Source of the DNA: Beggiatoa leptomitoformis
Lineage (GTDB): Bacteria > Pseudomonadota > Gammaproteobacteria > Beggiatoales > Beggiatoaceae
Direction of reading: 5' to 3'
DNA: 64,000 bases
Assembly (NCBI RefSeq): GCF_001305575.3
Contig: NZ_CP012373.2
Span: 3,296,261-3,360,260 of the forward strand
The translations under genes and the position numbers were made by a program. The notes below the pieces were generated by a model. It made no database searches and had not been told where the DNA came from. It saw only the letters and a list, made by a program, of their open reading frames with translations. Shown here piece by piece: positions 56,084 through 64,000 of this stretch (its first letter is position 1; every line of letters starts with the position of its first letter).

Positions 56084-56820
56084 AGAGAACCACACATGTC
56101 ACGCTATCTAAACCCCTACACAGATTTTGGCTTCAAAAAACTCTTTGGTGAAGAAGCTAACAAAGATTTACTCATAGATTTTCTAAATCAACTCCTGCCT
56201 GCCCATCACCAAATTCAAAGCCTACAATTCAAAAATACTGAAAAACTCCCCCTTTACCCCGAAGACCGTAAAGCCTTTTTCGATATTTACTGCACCAGTC
56301 CTTCAGGAGAAAAGTTCATCGTTGAAATGCAACGCGCCCGTATGGACTTCTTCAAAGACCGCTCCTTATTCTACGTTACCTTTCCCATTCAAGAACAAGC
56401 GAAGAAAGGCGTGTGGAACTTTCAACTATCGACGGTTTATTTCATTGGTATATTAGATTGCATTATTGAAGAACCTAATGATTCAACACAATTTCGCCAA
56501 GAGGTCAGTTTAAAAGACCAAGATGGAAAAATCTTTTACGACAAACTGCATTTCTGTTTTTTACAAATGCCCTTATTCAACAAATCGGCAGATGAATTAG
56601 CCAATCATTTTGAGAAATGGGTATATTTCCTCAAGAATCTAAGTAATTTTGAAGAAATCCCAAGAATTCTGAATGAAGCGGTATTTCAAAAAGCATTTGA
56701 GATAGCGGAATTATCCAATTTAAAACCGCGTCAAGCCCAGCAATATCAGAAGAGTTTAATGAATTATTGGTCGAATAAGGCGGTATTGGAGACGGCATTT
56801 GCAGAAGGGAAAGAGGAGGG
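56084..56820 (+). repeat. Tandem duplication, unit 2 (Rpn core)
   Basis: Second copy of the 55129-55865 unit. Nearly all differences are silent; one gives Asp to Glu near the linker. Confidence 0.92.
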
Positions 56821-57046
56821 GTTGCTTGAAGGGAAAGCGGAGGGATTAGCTGAAGGACTTGCTGAAGGGGAATTAAAAGGTAAACGGGTGGGTGAGGCTA
56901 ATTTATTATGCAAACTGTTAGAAAAACGCTTTGGAAAACTGTCTGTAACGGTACAGGAGAAAATCATACATGCTTCTTTGCAACAACTGGAAATTTGGAC
57001 AGATAAGTTGTTAGATATACAAAAACCAGATGATTTATTTAAATAA
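56096..57046 (+). CDS. Rpn-family PD-(D/E)XK protein, copy 2 with a different C-terminus
   Basis: 316 residues. The first about 235 residues equal copy 1 except one Asp/Glu change, so the nuclease core is the same. After the EGKEEG linker the protein differs: ANLLCKLLEKRFGKLS, then LEIWTDKLLDIQKPDDLF, resembling the DUF4351 tail of other Rpn proteins. It starts 37 bp after copy 1. Two core-identical proteins with different tails suggests module exchange at the repeated linker. Confidence 0.88.
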   Translation: MSRYLNPYTDFGFKKLFGEEANKDLLIDFLNQLLPAHHQIQSLQFKNTEKLPLYPEDRKAFFDIYCTSPSGEKFIVEMQRARMDFFKDRSLFYVTFPIQEQAKKGVWNFQLSTVYFIGILDCIIEEPNDSTQFRQEVSLKDQDGKIFYDKLHFCFLQMPLFNKSADELANHFEKWVYFLKNLSNFEEIPRILNEAVFQKAFEIAELSNLKPRQAQQYQKSLMNYWSNKAVLETAFAEGKEEGLLEGKAEGLAEGLAEGELKGKRVGEANLLCKLLEKRFGKLSVTVQEKIIHASLQQLEIWTDKLLDIQKPDDLFK

Positions 57047-57134
57047 TTTTAAATTAACTTATTAGCTCTCTTTACTGTAGCTACTACCGCAAAGAAAGCC
57101 AGTATTATCGCGTTCGTCACACGCTCCAATAACA

Positions 57135-57686
57135 CTAATGAATTAATCCTGCTACATACTGCACAACAATCTCGCGCGGTGTGCCATAGGGCATTAGACG
57201 CACTAATTTACCTGTTGAATCAATAATAAACAATTGACTAGCATGTTCTACGCTATAACCTTGCTCAGTTTTGGGTAAATAACGAAAACTTGTGCCGTAT
57301 TGTTTACAAACATTGCGTATTTCTGCCACTGAACCGCGTAACCCCACAAAATTAGGGCTGAAATATTGTAAATATGTTTTTAACTTCTCGGCGGTATCGC
57401 GCTCAGGGTCAACCGTGATAAATAATACGGTCACTTTATCCCGTTGTGTAGCAGGCAATGCGTTAATGACTTGTTTTAATTCTGTAAGTGTTGTGGGACA
57501 AATATCAGGGCAAGATAAAAAACCAAACGTTAATAAAACGACTTGTCCCGCATAGTCCTGCAATGCAACGGATTTACCTTCAGTATTGGTTAAACTAAAA
57601 TTCCCACCCAATGGTGCAGCCGTAACAAAAATACTTTGTAAACAAAAATATAAAAAACACCATCGATAAAAAATAAAGTGTTGCAT
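57135..57686 (-). CDS. SCO1/SenC-family copper chaperone
   Basis: 183 residues from the ATG at 57686 (GAGGA 8 bp upstream), with a hydrophobic N-terminal anchor or signal (5-23). Thioredoxin-like fold with the copper site SCPDICP (Cys59, Cys63) and His148 in SVEHASQ. SCO proteins deliver copper to the CuA centre of cytochrome oxidase or act in thiol redox. No oxidase subunit is adjacent. Longer in-frame starts were rejected. Confidence 0.92.
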   Translation of the reverse strand: MQHFIFYRWCFLYFCLQSIFVTAAPLGGNFSLTNTEGKSVALQDYAGQVVLLTFGFLSCPDICPTTLTELKQVINALPATQRDKVTVLFITVDPERDTAEKLKTYLQYFSPNFVGLRGSVAEIRNVCKQYGTSFRYLPKTEQGYSVEHASQLFIIDSTGKLVRLMPYGTPREIVVQYVAGLIH

Positions 57687-57936
57687 TGTTTTTTCCTCGT
57701 GAGCGTCTAGCGGGGTAAATTTATTCATGCCTATCCTGTCGACGATTTGCCATGCGTATAATATCTTTAGCACTTATGCCATTCAAAAAATAGTGCTAAA
57801 TGGGGATTTACCGCATTAATAGACACAAAAATTTTGGTACAGGTCATGCTTTGTTTAATACGTTTTACACGCATAAAAACTGTCTGTAAGCACTGCTTAC
57901 TTCCCTTTCTCTTCTCTCGTGATAACCGTTATCTGT

Positions 57937-58983
57937 ATGAAAAAACCAAATAATAACAATGGAAAACCGACATCATCTACACGCATTCCAGCAGGGGTTG
58001 AACAAGACGGTGCAACGGTTTATAAAACGGGTACTTATCAAATGTTTTGGGATTGTGAATATTGCAACACACCAAAATTATTAGGTATTACTCATCGTTT
58101 TTGCCCTAATTGTGGTGCGCCACAAGCGACAGAAAAACGCTATTTTCCTAAAAAAGGTGAGGAAATCGCGCTTGAAAATCATGATTATGTTGGCGCAGAC
58201 CAGTTATGTCCTGCTTGCGAAACGGCAAACGCGGCAAAAGCAGAATTCTGTCAACAATGCGGTTCACCTTTAACCGAAGCCGCACGCGCAAAATTAGTTC
58301 AAGATGAAAATCAGGCTAAAAAACCAGATTCAAAGAAAAATAATCGGTTATATTGGATTATTGCGGGTGTGTTATTACTGCTTATTGGTGGCGGTGTTGG
58401 TATTTTTTGGACAAAAAACGTTGGGTTAACGCTAACCGCTTATAGTTGGGAACGGGTGATTGAGATTGAAGATTACCGTGCGCGTAATGATAATACTTGG
58501 TGTGATAGCGTTCCAACAGAGGCGTATAGCGTATCGCGCAAGTCAGAAATTCGTTCTTATCGTGATGTTCCTGATGGTGAGGCTTGTACCGCGCGTCGCG
58601 TTGACCAAGGGGATGGCACATTTCGCACAGAAGATGTGTGTAAACCTAAGTATAAAAGTGAACCTATTTATGCAGATAAATGTTATTACAGCATAGACCG
58701 TTGGCAATTTTCTCGTTCTGTGACCACGCAAGACAGAAATCATGAGCCGCAGTGGGGAGCATATCAATTAAAAGGCAATGGCGGAACGTGTCAGGGTTGT
58801 GAACGCGAGGGAAAACGCCAAGCACATTATTATCTGCATTTAACGGATAATGGGAAGAAGTCTTATCAATGTGATGTTGATGAAAAACAATGGCAAACTG
58901 TCGAGTTAAAATCGCAGTGGAAAATGTCGGTCGGTGGAATACTGGGCGAGGCACGATGCGGAACATTGCAGAAATTGCCGTAA
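57937..58983 (+). CDS. Membrane protein with two cytoplasmic zinc ribbons
   Basis: 348 residues. Two zinc ribbons at the N-terminus: Cys40, Cys43, Cys56, Cys59 (CEYCN...FCPNCG) and Cys91, Cys94, Cys105, Cys108 (CPACE...FCQQCG). One membrane helix (139-158) follows a Lys/Asn-rich linker. The remaining about 185 residues are outside and Cys/Tyr/Trp-rich (WERVIEIEDYRARNDNTWCD). The ATG at 57937 follows an in-frame GTG. No family named; the architecture resembles zinc-ribbon membrane sensors. Confidence 0.72.
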   Translation: MKKPNNNNGKPTSSTRIPAGVEQDGATVYKTGTYQMFWDCEYCNTPKLLGITHRFCPNCGAPQATEKRYFPKKGEEIALENHDYVGADQLCPACETANAAKAEFCQQCGSPLTEAARAKLVQDENQAKKPDSKKNNRLYWIIAGVLLLLIGGGVGIFWTKNVGLTLTAYSWERVIEIEDYRARNDNTWCDSVPTEAYSVSRKSEIRSYRDVPDGEACTARRVDQGDGTFRTEDVCKPKYKSEPIYADKCYYSIDRWQFSRSVTTQDRNHEPQWGAYQLKGNGGTCQGCEREGKRQAHYYLHLTDNGKKSYQCDVDEKQWQTVELKSQWKMSVGGILGEARCGTLQKLP

Positions 58984-58987
58984 AAAT

Positions 58988-59079
58988 TGTCTGAATCAGA
59001 ATTTTCAGAATTAATAGGATTAAAGACAAGAAAATGATGGTTTTTAATCCTGAGAATTCAGTGAATTTTGATTCAGACA
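58988..59079. repeat. CTGAATCAG-type inverted repeat, copy B
   Basis: TGTCTGAATCAGAATTTTCA on the left and its near complement on the right, 92 bp overall; AGGATTAAAG and TTTAATCCT also pair. It fills the gap between two convergent stop codons, so it may act as a terminator for both. Confidence 0.88.
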
Positions 59080-59092
59080 CGCTTTTCAAATA

Positions 59093-61315
59093 TTAAAACT
59101 TGATTTTCCAGCATTGGTGAATCTTGGGGTTGCGTGCATAGTCAAATGGTAAGCTAGCAGCGGAAACATCTTCAATATTTAAATCACCCAGTGCGTACAT
59201 ATCTAGTTTAAATCGTTGGTAATTCGTGGAAAAAATTAATAATCCATCACGGGTTAAGCAGTGCATTGCCGCACGGATTAAACCAACATGGTCGCGTTGT
59301 ACGTCTAAGGTATCTTCCATGCGTTTGGAATTGGAAAACGTAGGCGGGTCAAGAAAAATTAAATCGTAACGTGGTAATCGGTAGGGTGAATTTACGAGTC
59401 GTTCTGCTTCTTCTTCTAACCAAGTAAAACAATCTGCTTGAACAAAATGATGGCGGTGGTCACTAAAGCCATTTCGCGCTAAATTGCGTTTTGCCCAATT
59501 TAAATAAACATTAGACATATCAACGGTTGTAGTGCCACTCGCACCGCCTAATGCGGCTTGTACAGTTGCCGAGCCTGTGTAAGCAAAGAGGTTTAAAAAA
59601 CGTTTGCCTTGCGCAAGTTCATAAATCCATTGACGGGTTATACGATGGTCTAAAAATAGGCCTGTATCTAAATAATCGGTAAAATTAACCAGCAAAACCG
59701 CTTTTCCTTCATGAACTTCATAAAACTGTCCCGCTTCGTCAAATTTTTCATATTGGGCGCGTCCTTTTTGTTGACGACGTACTTTTACAAATAAATCGGC
59801 GAGCGGAATTTTTAAAACGGCACTACAGGCTTGTAAGGCTTCTTGAAAGCGGGTTTCGGCTTTTTGAGGGTCTATGCTTTTTGGGGGAGCGTATTCTTGA
59901 ATATGTATCCATTGTTCGTATTTATCTACCGCAATTGCATATTCAGGCATGTCCGCATCATACAAACGGTAACAGCGAATATCATCTTGTTTTGCCCAAC
60001 TTCCTAAACTTTTTAAGTTTTTTTGCAGGCGATTAGCAAACATGCGGGCGTTATCGGACAAACTTTCTAATGGCACGGGCATTTTTGCCAATTGTGCAGG
60101 GGTCGCGGGTGTGAACATACCATCGGTTTGTGTGGGCTTGGTGTAGCGCATAAACCATTCTGGGGTAACGTTAAAACGTAAAAATTTGCATTCTAACGCG
60201 CCGTTATACAGGGTATAAACTTTCTCCGCCCGAATCCCAATTTGTTTACCCAACTCAGCATTTCCCGATAAAACGCCCGCTTGCCAGCCAACAAAGTGTT
60301 CTCGTAAGGTACTGCCTAAAAAGCTAAATAATTGACGGATGGAGTCAACTTCGCCCAAACGTTCTCCATAGGGTGGATTAACAATAAATAGTCCTGTAGA
60401 ACGTGCTGGTGCGGTGGTTTGTGCAAGGGCGCGACGTTCAACGTGAATTTTGCCGTGTAACCCTGCGTTTTCAATATTCCGAATAGCCACTCGAATGGCT
60501 GTTGCATCTGCGTCATAACCCACTATCGGCGGTAAAGTTGCAAGCCCTGCCTGTTTGCGGGCGGAAGCTTCAGCAATTAAATCTTTCCAAATTTTTGGCA
60601 CATGTTGCAGCCAACGAGAAAAACCAAAGTAGGGACGCAATAAAGCAGGGGCAATATCACCCGCGATAAATGCACCTTCTATTAATAAAGTGCCTGAACC
60701 ACACATAGGGTCTAGTAACATGCCCCCTGTTTGGGCTATTTCTTTCCATCGGGTGCGGGCTAATAAGGCAGCGGCAAGGTTTTCTTTCAGCGGTGCGGCA
60801 ATACCTGTTTCCCGATAGGCGCGACGATGCAGGCTATCACCTGATAAATCTAGGCTAATAGTGGCTGTATCTTGATGTAGATAAACATTAATTCGTAAAT
60901 CAGGTTGGTCTAGGGCAACATTCGGGCGGGTGTTGTAGCGATTGCGAAATTGGTCAACTATCGCATCTTTTACCCGTAATGCGCCAAAATGGGTATGGGT
61001 AATTGCGGAGTGTAGGCTGGTGAAATCGACAGCAATACTGCCCGCTGGGTCTAAATGTTCTGTCCAGTCGATATCGAGAACGCCTTCATATAACGCCTCA
61101 TCCTGTGGCGCGGGAAAGGTCGCTAGGGGTAATAACACACGGTTTGCAATGCGTGACCATAAGCAGACTTGATAGGCTTGGCGTAGTGTGCCTTGAAAGC
61201 TAACGCCTGCGCGGGTGGGTTTAACTGCGGAAAGTCCTAGCGCGGTTAATTCATCCGCTAGTAAGGGTTCCATGCCTTTTGGAGAGGTTGCAAACAGGGA
61301 AAGTAAATCAGACAT
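59093..61315 (-). CDS. rlmL: Bifunctional 23S rRNA m2G2445 / m7G2069 methyltransferase
   Basis: 740 residues with both activities fused, as in gammaproteobacteria. The N-terminal THUMP domain covers about 45-155. The RlmL MTase has LLDPMCGSGTLLIEGA and the NPPY motif (IVNPPYGERLGE). The RlmK half has FLNLFAYTGSATVQAA and LDPPTFSNSKRM. Complete, no frameshift. It is downstream of nadA on the same strand with an inverted repeat between. Confidence 0.96.
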   Translation of the reverse strand: MSDLLSLFATSPKGMEPLLADELTALGLSAVKPTRAGVSFQGTLRQAYQVCLWSRIANRVLLPLATFPAPQDEALYEGVLDIDWTEHLDPAGSIAVDFTSLHSAITHTHFGALRVKDAIVDQFRNRYNTRPNVALDQPDLRINVYLHQDTATISLDLSGDSLHRRAYRETGIAAPLKENLAAALLARTRWKEIAQTGGMLLDPMCGSGTLLIEGAFIAGDIAPALLRPYFGFSRWLQHVPKIWKDLIAEASARKQAGLATLPPIVGYDADATAIRVAIRNIENAGLHGKIHVERRALAQTTAPARSTGLFIVNPPYGERLGEVDSIRQLFSFLGSTLREHFVGWQAGVLSGNAELGKQIGIRAEKVYTLYNGALECKFLRFNVTPEWFMRYTKPTQTDGMFTPATPAQLAKMPVPLESLSDNARMFANRLQKNLKSLGSWAKQDDIRCYRLYDADMPEYAIAVDKYEQWIHIQEYAPPKSIDPQKAETRFQEALQACSAVLKIPLADLFVKVRRQQKGRAQYEKFDEAGQFYEVHEGKAVLLVNFTDYLDTGLFLDHRITRQWIYELAQGKRFLNLFAYTGSATVQAALGGASGTTTVDMSNVYLNWAKRNLARNGFSDHRHHFVQADCFTWLEEEAERLVNSPYRLPRYDLIFLDPPTFSNSKRMEDTLDVQRDHVGLIRAAMHCLTRDGLLIFSTNYQRFKLDMYALGDLNIEDVSAASLPFDYARNPKIHQCWKIKF

Positions 61316-61400
61316 TGTCGGTCATTATCTCGGTATCGATGGGGACTTGATATTATCACTTACGGTTTCACGCGATGTTGAAATCTATTTCTAAAGCAGC

Positions 61401-61509
61401 TTGCCTGAGCCAGAATTAACATTATTTTCATAATGTTAGAATTAAAAAACCGTCGTTTATTTGTCTTTTAATGCTATTAATTTGGTTTTGAACATTCTGG
61501 TTCAGACAA
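61401..61509. repeat. CTGAATCAG-type inverted repeat, copy C
   Basis: Outer arms TTGCCTGAGCCAGAAT and ATTCTGGTTCAGACAA bound a 109-bp element, with ATTAA-rich inner segments that pair weakly. It follows nadA and precedes rlmL; a terminator or processing role is possible. Confidence 0.8.
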
Positions 61510-61519
61510 AAATGAATCA

Positions 61520-62620
61520 TTAAGGACTAACGTCAAACATGCGTTGTAACGCTAATTTTGCCTGTGCTGTTTCTGAAGCGGCAACTTTAATTTGATTTAC
61601 AATCCGTCCTGCAACTAGGTTTTCTAATGTCCATAACAAATGTTGGGGGTCAGTACGAAACATTGTGGAACACATGCACACGGTCGGCGACATGAAATGG
61701 ACATTAATACCTAATGGTTTACATTCTTGTGCAAGGCGATTAACCAAATTTAGCTCCGTCCCTACTAGCCAACGACTTCCCGCAGGCGAGGCTTTGACGG
61801 TGTTAATAATGTATTCGGTTGAGCCAACTTCATCAGATTTTTGACAGACATCAAACATTGCTTCGGGGTGAGAAATTACTTTAACATCAGGGTATTTTGC
61901 CCGAAAATTATCAATATGTTGCGGTTGAAACATCTGATGTACAGAGCAAAATCCTTTCCACAAAATCATTTTTGCGTTGGCGATTTGTTCGGGCGTTAAA
62001 CCGCCACGGGGTTGGTTAAAATCCCAGACAACCATTTGTTCTAATGGAATGCCCATTTTATAGCCCGTGTTTCGTCCCAAATGTTGGTCAGGGAAAAATA
62101 GGATTTTTTCTTTTTGTGCAAAAGACCATTCTAATACTTGTCGCGCATTGCTAGAGGTGCAAACAATACCACCGTGTCGACCACAAAACGCTTTTAAATC
62201 AGCGGCTGAGTTAATATAAGTTACGGGTGTTATGGCGGTTTCTACATCAACATAACGGGATAATTCCTGCCATGCACGTTCAACGGTTGCCAGATTTGCC
62301 ATATCCGCCATAGAACAACCCGCCGCTAAATCGGGCAGAATCGATATTTGTTCAGGACGGGTCATAATATCCGCGACTTCCGCCATAAAATGCACCCCAC
62401 AAAATATAATGTAGCGTGCTTTAGACTGTGCTGCTTGTTTAGACAGTTTTAAAGAATCACCTGAAAAATCAGCGTATTTAAATACTTCTTCACGTTGATA
62501 GTGATGTCCTAAAATCACCAGTTGTTCGCCGAGTGTTGCTTTTGCCGCCCGAATACGTGCGTCACATTCTGCATCGCTCAGAACAACATAGCGGTCAATT
62601 TCAAATGCAGGAGTACCCAT
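61520..62620 (-). CDS. nadA: Quinolinate synthase
   Basis: Condenses iminoaspartate with dihydroxyacetone phosphate in NAD synthesis; needs a [4Fe-4S] cluster. LGHHYQREEVFKYADFSGDS is typical, and Cys residues in AAGCSMAD, GIVCTSSNARQ and TVCMCSTMFR include the cluster ligands. 366 residues; GAGG ribosome binding site 8 bp upstream. nadB and nadC are not adjacent. Confidence 0.96.
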   Translation of the reverse strand: MGTPAFEIDRYVVLSDAECDARIRAAKATLGEQLVILGHHYQREEVFKYADFSGDSLKLSKQAAQSKARYIIFCGVHFMAEVADIMTRPEQISILPDLAAGCSMADMANLATVERAWQELSRYVDVETAITPVTYINSAADLKAFCGRHGGIVCTSSNARQVLEWSFAQKEKILFFPDQHLGRNTGYKMGIPLEQMVVWDFNQPRGGLTPEQIANAKMILWKGFCSVHQMFQPQHIDNFRAKYPDVKVISHPEAMFDVCQKSDEVGSTEYIINTVKASPAGSRWLVGTELNLVNRLAQECKPLGINVHFMSPTVCMCSTMFRTDPQHLLWTLENLVAGRIVNQIKVAASETAQAKLALQRMFDVSP

Positions 62621-62646
62621 GTTTATCGCCTCATAAAAGTTAGTTG

Positions 62647-62810
62647 TGTTTTACAACTTACTATCACCTGTTAATCCCTTAAGCGAGTGTTTTGTAAACA
62701 GTCCCTTAAGTTTTAACCACACACAACCGATGTTAATTAAACGAGGTGTTTCTAGGTATCCCCACAAAAAATGCGGAAATAAACAGGTGATAGTCTTGTT
62801 TTACAACTTA
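62647..62810. repeat. Mixed direct and inverted repeats
   Basis: TGTTTTACAACTTA occurs at 62647-62660 and 62797-62810 (direct, 150 bp apart). ACTATCACCTGTT at 62660-62672 is the exact complement of 62782-62794. CCCTTAAG occurs twice in between (62676 and 62703). The layout could be a small MITE remnant or a regulatory array for nadA. Confidence 0.8.
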
Positions 62811-62920
62811 CATGGTAGTGGCTATTGGTGTTTTAATCAATGGCGACAAGGCAATTTTTTCAGCAATGTGACAAAAACAATGTCCGCACAAATTTATTTA
62901 TGCGAACTTGGTTTTTTGGG

Positions 62921-63014
62921 TTGTCTGAATCAATATGAATTGTATTTAATACATTAATTTTACTGGTGTTTATTTTTACGCAATTTGCATAATCTTAACA
63001 GTTCTGATTCGGAT
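62921..63014. repeat. CTGAATCAG-type inverted repeat, degenerate copy D
   Basis: Left arm TTGTCTGAATCA is intact; the right side has TTCTGATTCGGATA, a decayed complement. It ends 5 bp before the stop of the TamA-like gene, again at a gene 3' end. Confidence 0.5.
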
Positions 63015-63019
63015 ATGCG

Positions 63020-64000
63020 TTAAAAATCAGGACCAATAACGAGATGAACTTTAATTGAACTATCTTCTTGTGCAATGGGCGTTGCAACATCTAAACGGAC
63101 TAAGCCAACAGGCGAATACCAGCGAATACCTGCGCCCGCGCCTTGTCTGAGTTTTAACTCGTTATATGTGTTAAACGCATTGCCCATGTCATAAAAAACG
63201 GCAACGCTCCAATCTTGCAAAAACTTATATTCATATTCAGCACTGGCAATTAATAAATGCTTGCCTGCAATTGCGGAGTTTTCTTGCAAAATCGATTCAT
63301 AAGCATAACCTCTTACGGTTCTGTCGCCCCCTGTTAAAAACTGTAGTGATTTAGGCAACACACTGCCTGTTATATCGGTATCCAGTAGCTTTACAGTCTT
63401 TGCTTGGGTGTAGGCTATATCGCCACGCAATAACACTCGCCCTTTATTAAACAATGGACGAATAAACATGCCATGTAAATGTGCTTGTGCAAACGATAAG
63501 TTTGAGCCTAAGCCGTCGATTGCGCCTGCTAAATTTAGCCCTACTTGTTGTCCGCGTGTGGTGTAACGACGATTATCGGCTTCTGTATAAGTCCAATGCA
63601 CAGATGGCATAAGCACTTTAAAATTGGCATCTAACACTTCTAACTCGTCCGCGCCTATATCCCCTGTTGCGATTAAATAATCAATTAAATAATAATCTTC
63701 TGGTGTGGTTAGTAAACTTAATAAATTATATTTTTCAGTAAAGTAGGTTAAGCCAATGACTTCTTCTACGGGTAGAAACCAATCGCGTGATTCTTGTTTA
63801 TTCACACTTAAAGAAAACATTTCGCGTCTGGTTGAACCTTTTGCATTAGCATTTACCGAATCGCCAAAACCCAGCCCCAATGCCAAGTTATTCGCGTCTA
63901 TATCTTCACCTTCATAACGGAAATTAAACGTTAAATCCTTTTTTTGTACTTGGCTAAAAGGGATAACATAGCCAATATCACCGATGTATTTATTTCTTTC
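63020..64000 (-). CDS. TamA/BamA-type outer-membrane protein (C-terminal part)
   Basis: The last 326 residues of an Omp85-superfamily beta-barrel; the gene continues past the right edge. Features: GGDRTVRGYAYESI (the VRGY motif of loop 6), AGIRWYSPVGLVRLDVATPI and the terminal Phe of VIGPDF, the beta-signal. The POTRA domains are outside the window. TamA, with TamB, aids autotransporter and phospholipid-related assembly; BamA is less likely from the short barrel end. Confidence 0.88.
   Translation of the reverse strand, partial: ERNKYIGDIGYVIPFSQVQKKDLTFNFRYEGEDIDANNLALGLGFGDSVNANAKGSTRREMFSLSVNKQESRDWFLPVEEVIGLTYFTEKYNLLSLLTTPEDYYLIDYLIATGDIGADELEVLDANFKVLMPSVHWTYTEADNRRYTTRGQQVGLNLAGAIDGLGSNLSFAQAHLHGMFIRPLFNKGRVLLRGDIAYTQAKTVKLLDTDITGSVLPKSLQFLTGGDRTVRGYAYESILQENSAIAGKHLLIASAEYEYKFLQDWSVAVFYDMGNAFNTYNELKLRQGAGAGIRWYSPVGLVRLDVATPIAQEDSSIKVHLVIGPDF

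Larger units (their letters stand above)
62621..63019. other. Repeat-rich intergenic region, nadA upstream side
   Basis: 399 bp between the nadA start and the TamA-like stop, both minus. It holds the 62647-62810 repeats and the degenerate copy D of the CTGAATCAG element. The nadA promoter must be here but was not recognised. No credible small gene. Confidence 0.6.

Noticed and set aside
55129-57046. Whole Rpn tandem pair as an insertion sequence
   Set aside because: No terminal inverted repeats or target-site duplications were found around the units; the duplication is direct and ends inside the coding linker.
57886-57900. GTAAGC-ACT-GCTTAC hairpin before the zinc-ribbon membrane gene
   Set aside because: A 6-bp stem of this kind is expected by chance in this much AT-rich DNA, and it has no clear partner site.
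1-64000. tRNA, rRNA, tmRNA and CRISPR arrays
   Set aside because: No T-arm GTTCGA-type pattern in cloverleaf context, no rRNA motifs, and no regularly spaced repeats were seen by eye; a covariance-model scan was not possible.

Overview
The window reads as the chromosome of an AT-rich gammaproteobacterium, most likely a filamentous sulfur oxidiser of the Beggiatoa/Thiotrichales type. This is inferred from gene content, not from a database match: a gammaproteobacterial str-S10-spc ribosomal cluster, an ETHE1-type persulfide dioxygenase, a di-haem cytochrome c peroxidase, an acetate symporter pair, very long hybrid kinases, and a tandem pair of Rpn-type PD-(D/E)XK genes. No rRNA, tRNA, CRISPR array, prophage or complete insertion sequence was seen.

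Layout. 1-11952, all on the minus strand: rpsL, rpsG, fusA, tuf, then the S10 block (rpsJ to rpsQ) and the start of the spc block (rplN to rplF, cut by the left edge). A consensus-like promoter at 12076-12104 drives it. 12293-15531: a divergent promoter, a cobalamin riboswitch, a BtuB-type TonB receptor and a BtuF-like binding protein. 15908-18609: a two-gene M16 peptidase pair, one catalytic and one not. 18656-23380: persulfide dioxygenase, a degenerate Hpt-REC-REC-GGDEF-EAL protein, a small Rieske ferredoxin and mazG. 23689-32159: a secreted protein with a Cys-His-Asp arrangement, a secreted helical-repeat protein, a 1377-residue hybrid kinase and the B12-dependent queG. 32160-36041: an uncharacterised gene, a zinc-ribbon PD-(D/E)XK protein, ccpA and an HExxH protein.

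36133-43927 is mainly housekeeping: actP plus its DUF485 partner, ssb, hldE, hldD, ureF and murE. 43953-50692: a membrane protein, a membrane-anchored TPR-like repeat protein, a Mth938-like protein, argE with a small membrane protein, an EVE-domain protein, a REC-PAS-histidine kinase and an AEC transporter. 50874-57046 is the most accessory-looking part: a STAND-like ATPase with TPRs, a Bcr/CflA efflux pump and two tandem Rpn genes. 57135-64000: a SCO1-like protein, a zinc-ribbon membrane protein, rlmKL, nadA and the C-terminal part of a TamA/BamA-type outer-membrane barrel.

How the parts connect. B12 uptake (riboswitch, BtuB, BtuF-like) supplies a cofactor needed by QueG in the same window. 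The persulfide dioxygenase, peroxidase and SCO-like protein fit respiratory sulfur chemistry. ActP fits growth on acetate. Several intergenic regions carry recurring palindromic elements at gene 3' ends: a CTGAATCAG-type inverted repeat (four copies, one degenerate) and a GCGAAT/ATTCGC hairpin (three copies). No single feature proves a new defence system. The best candidates for something undescribed are the tandem Rpn pair with swapped C-termini, the secreted C-H-D protein, the zinc-ribbon nuclease-fold protein and the effector-less STAND ATPase.
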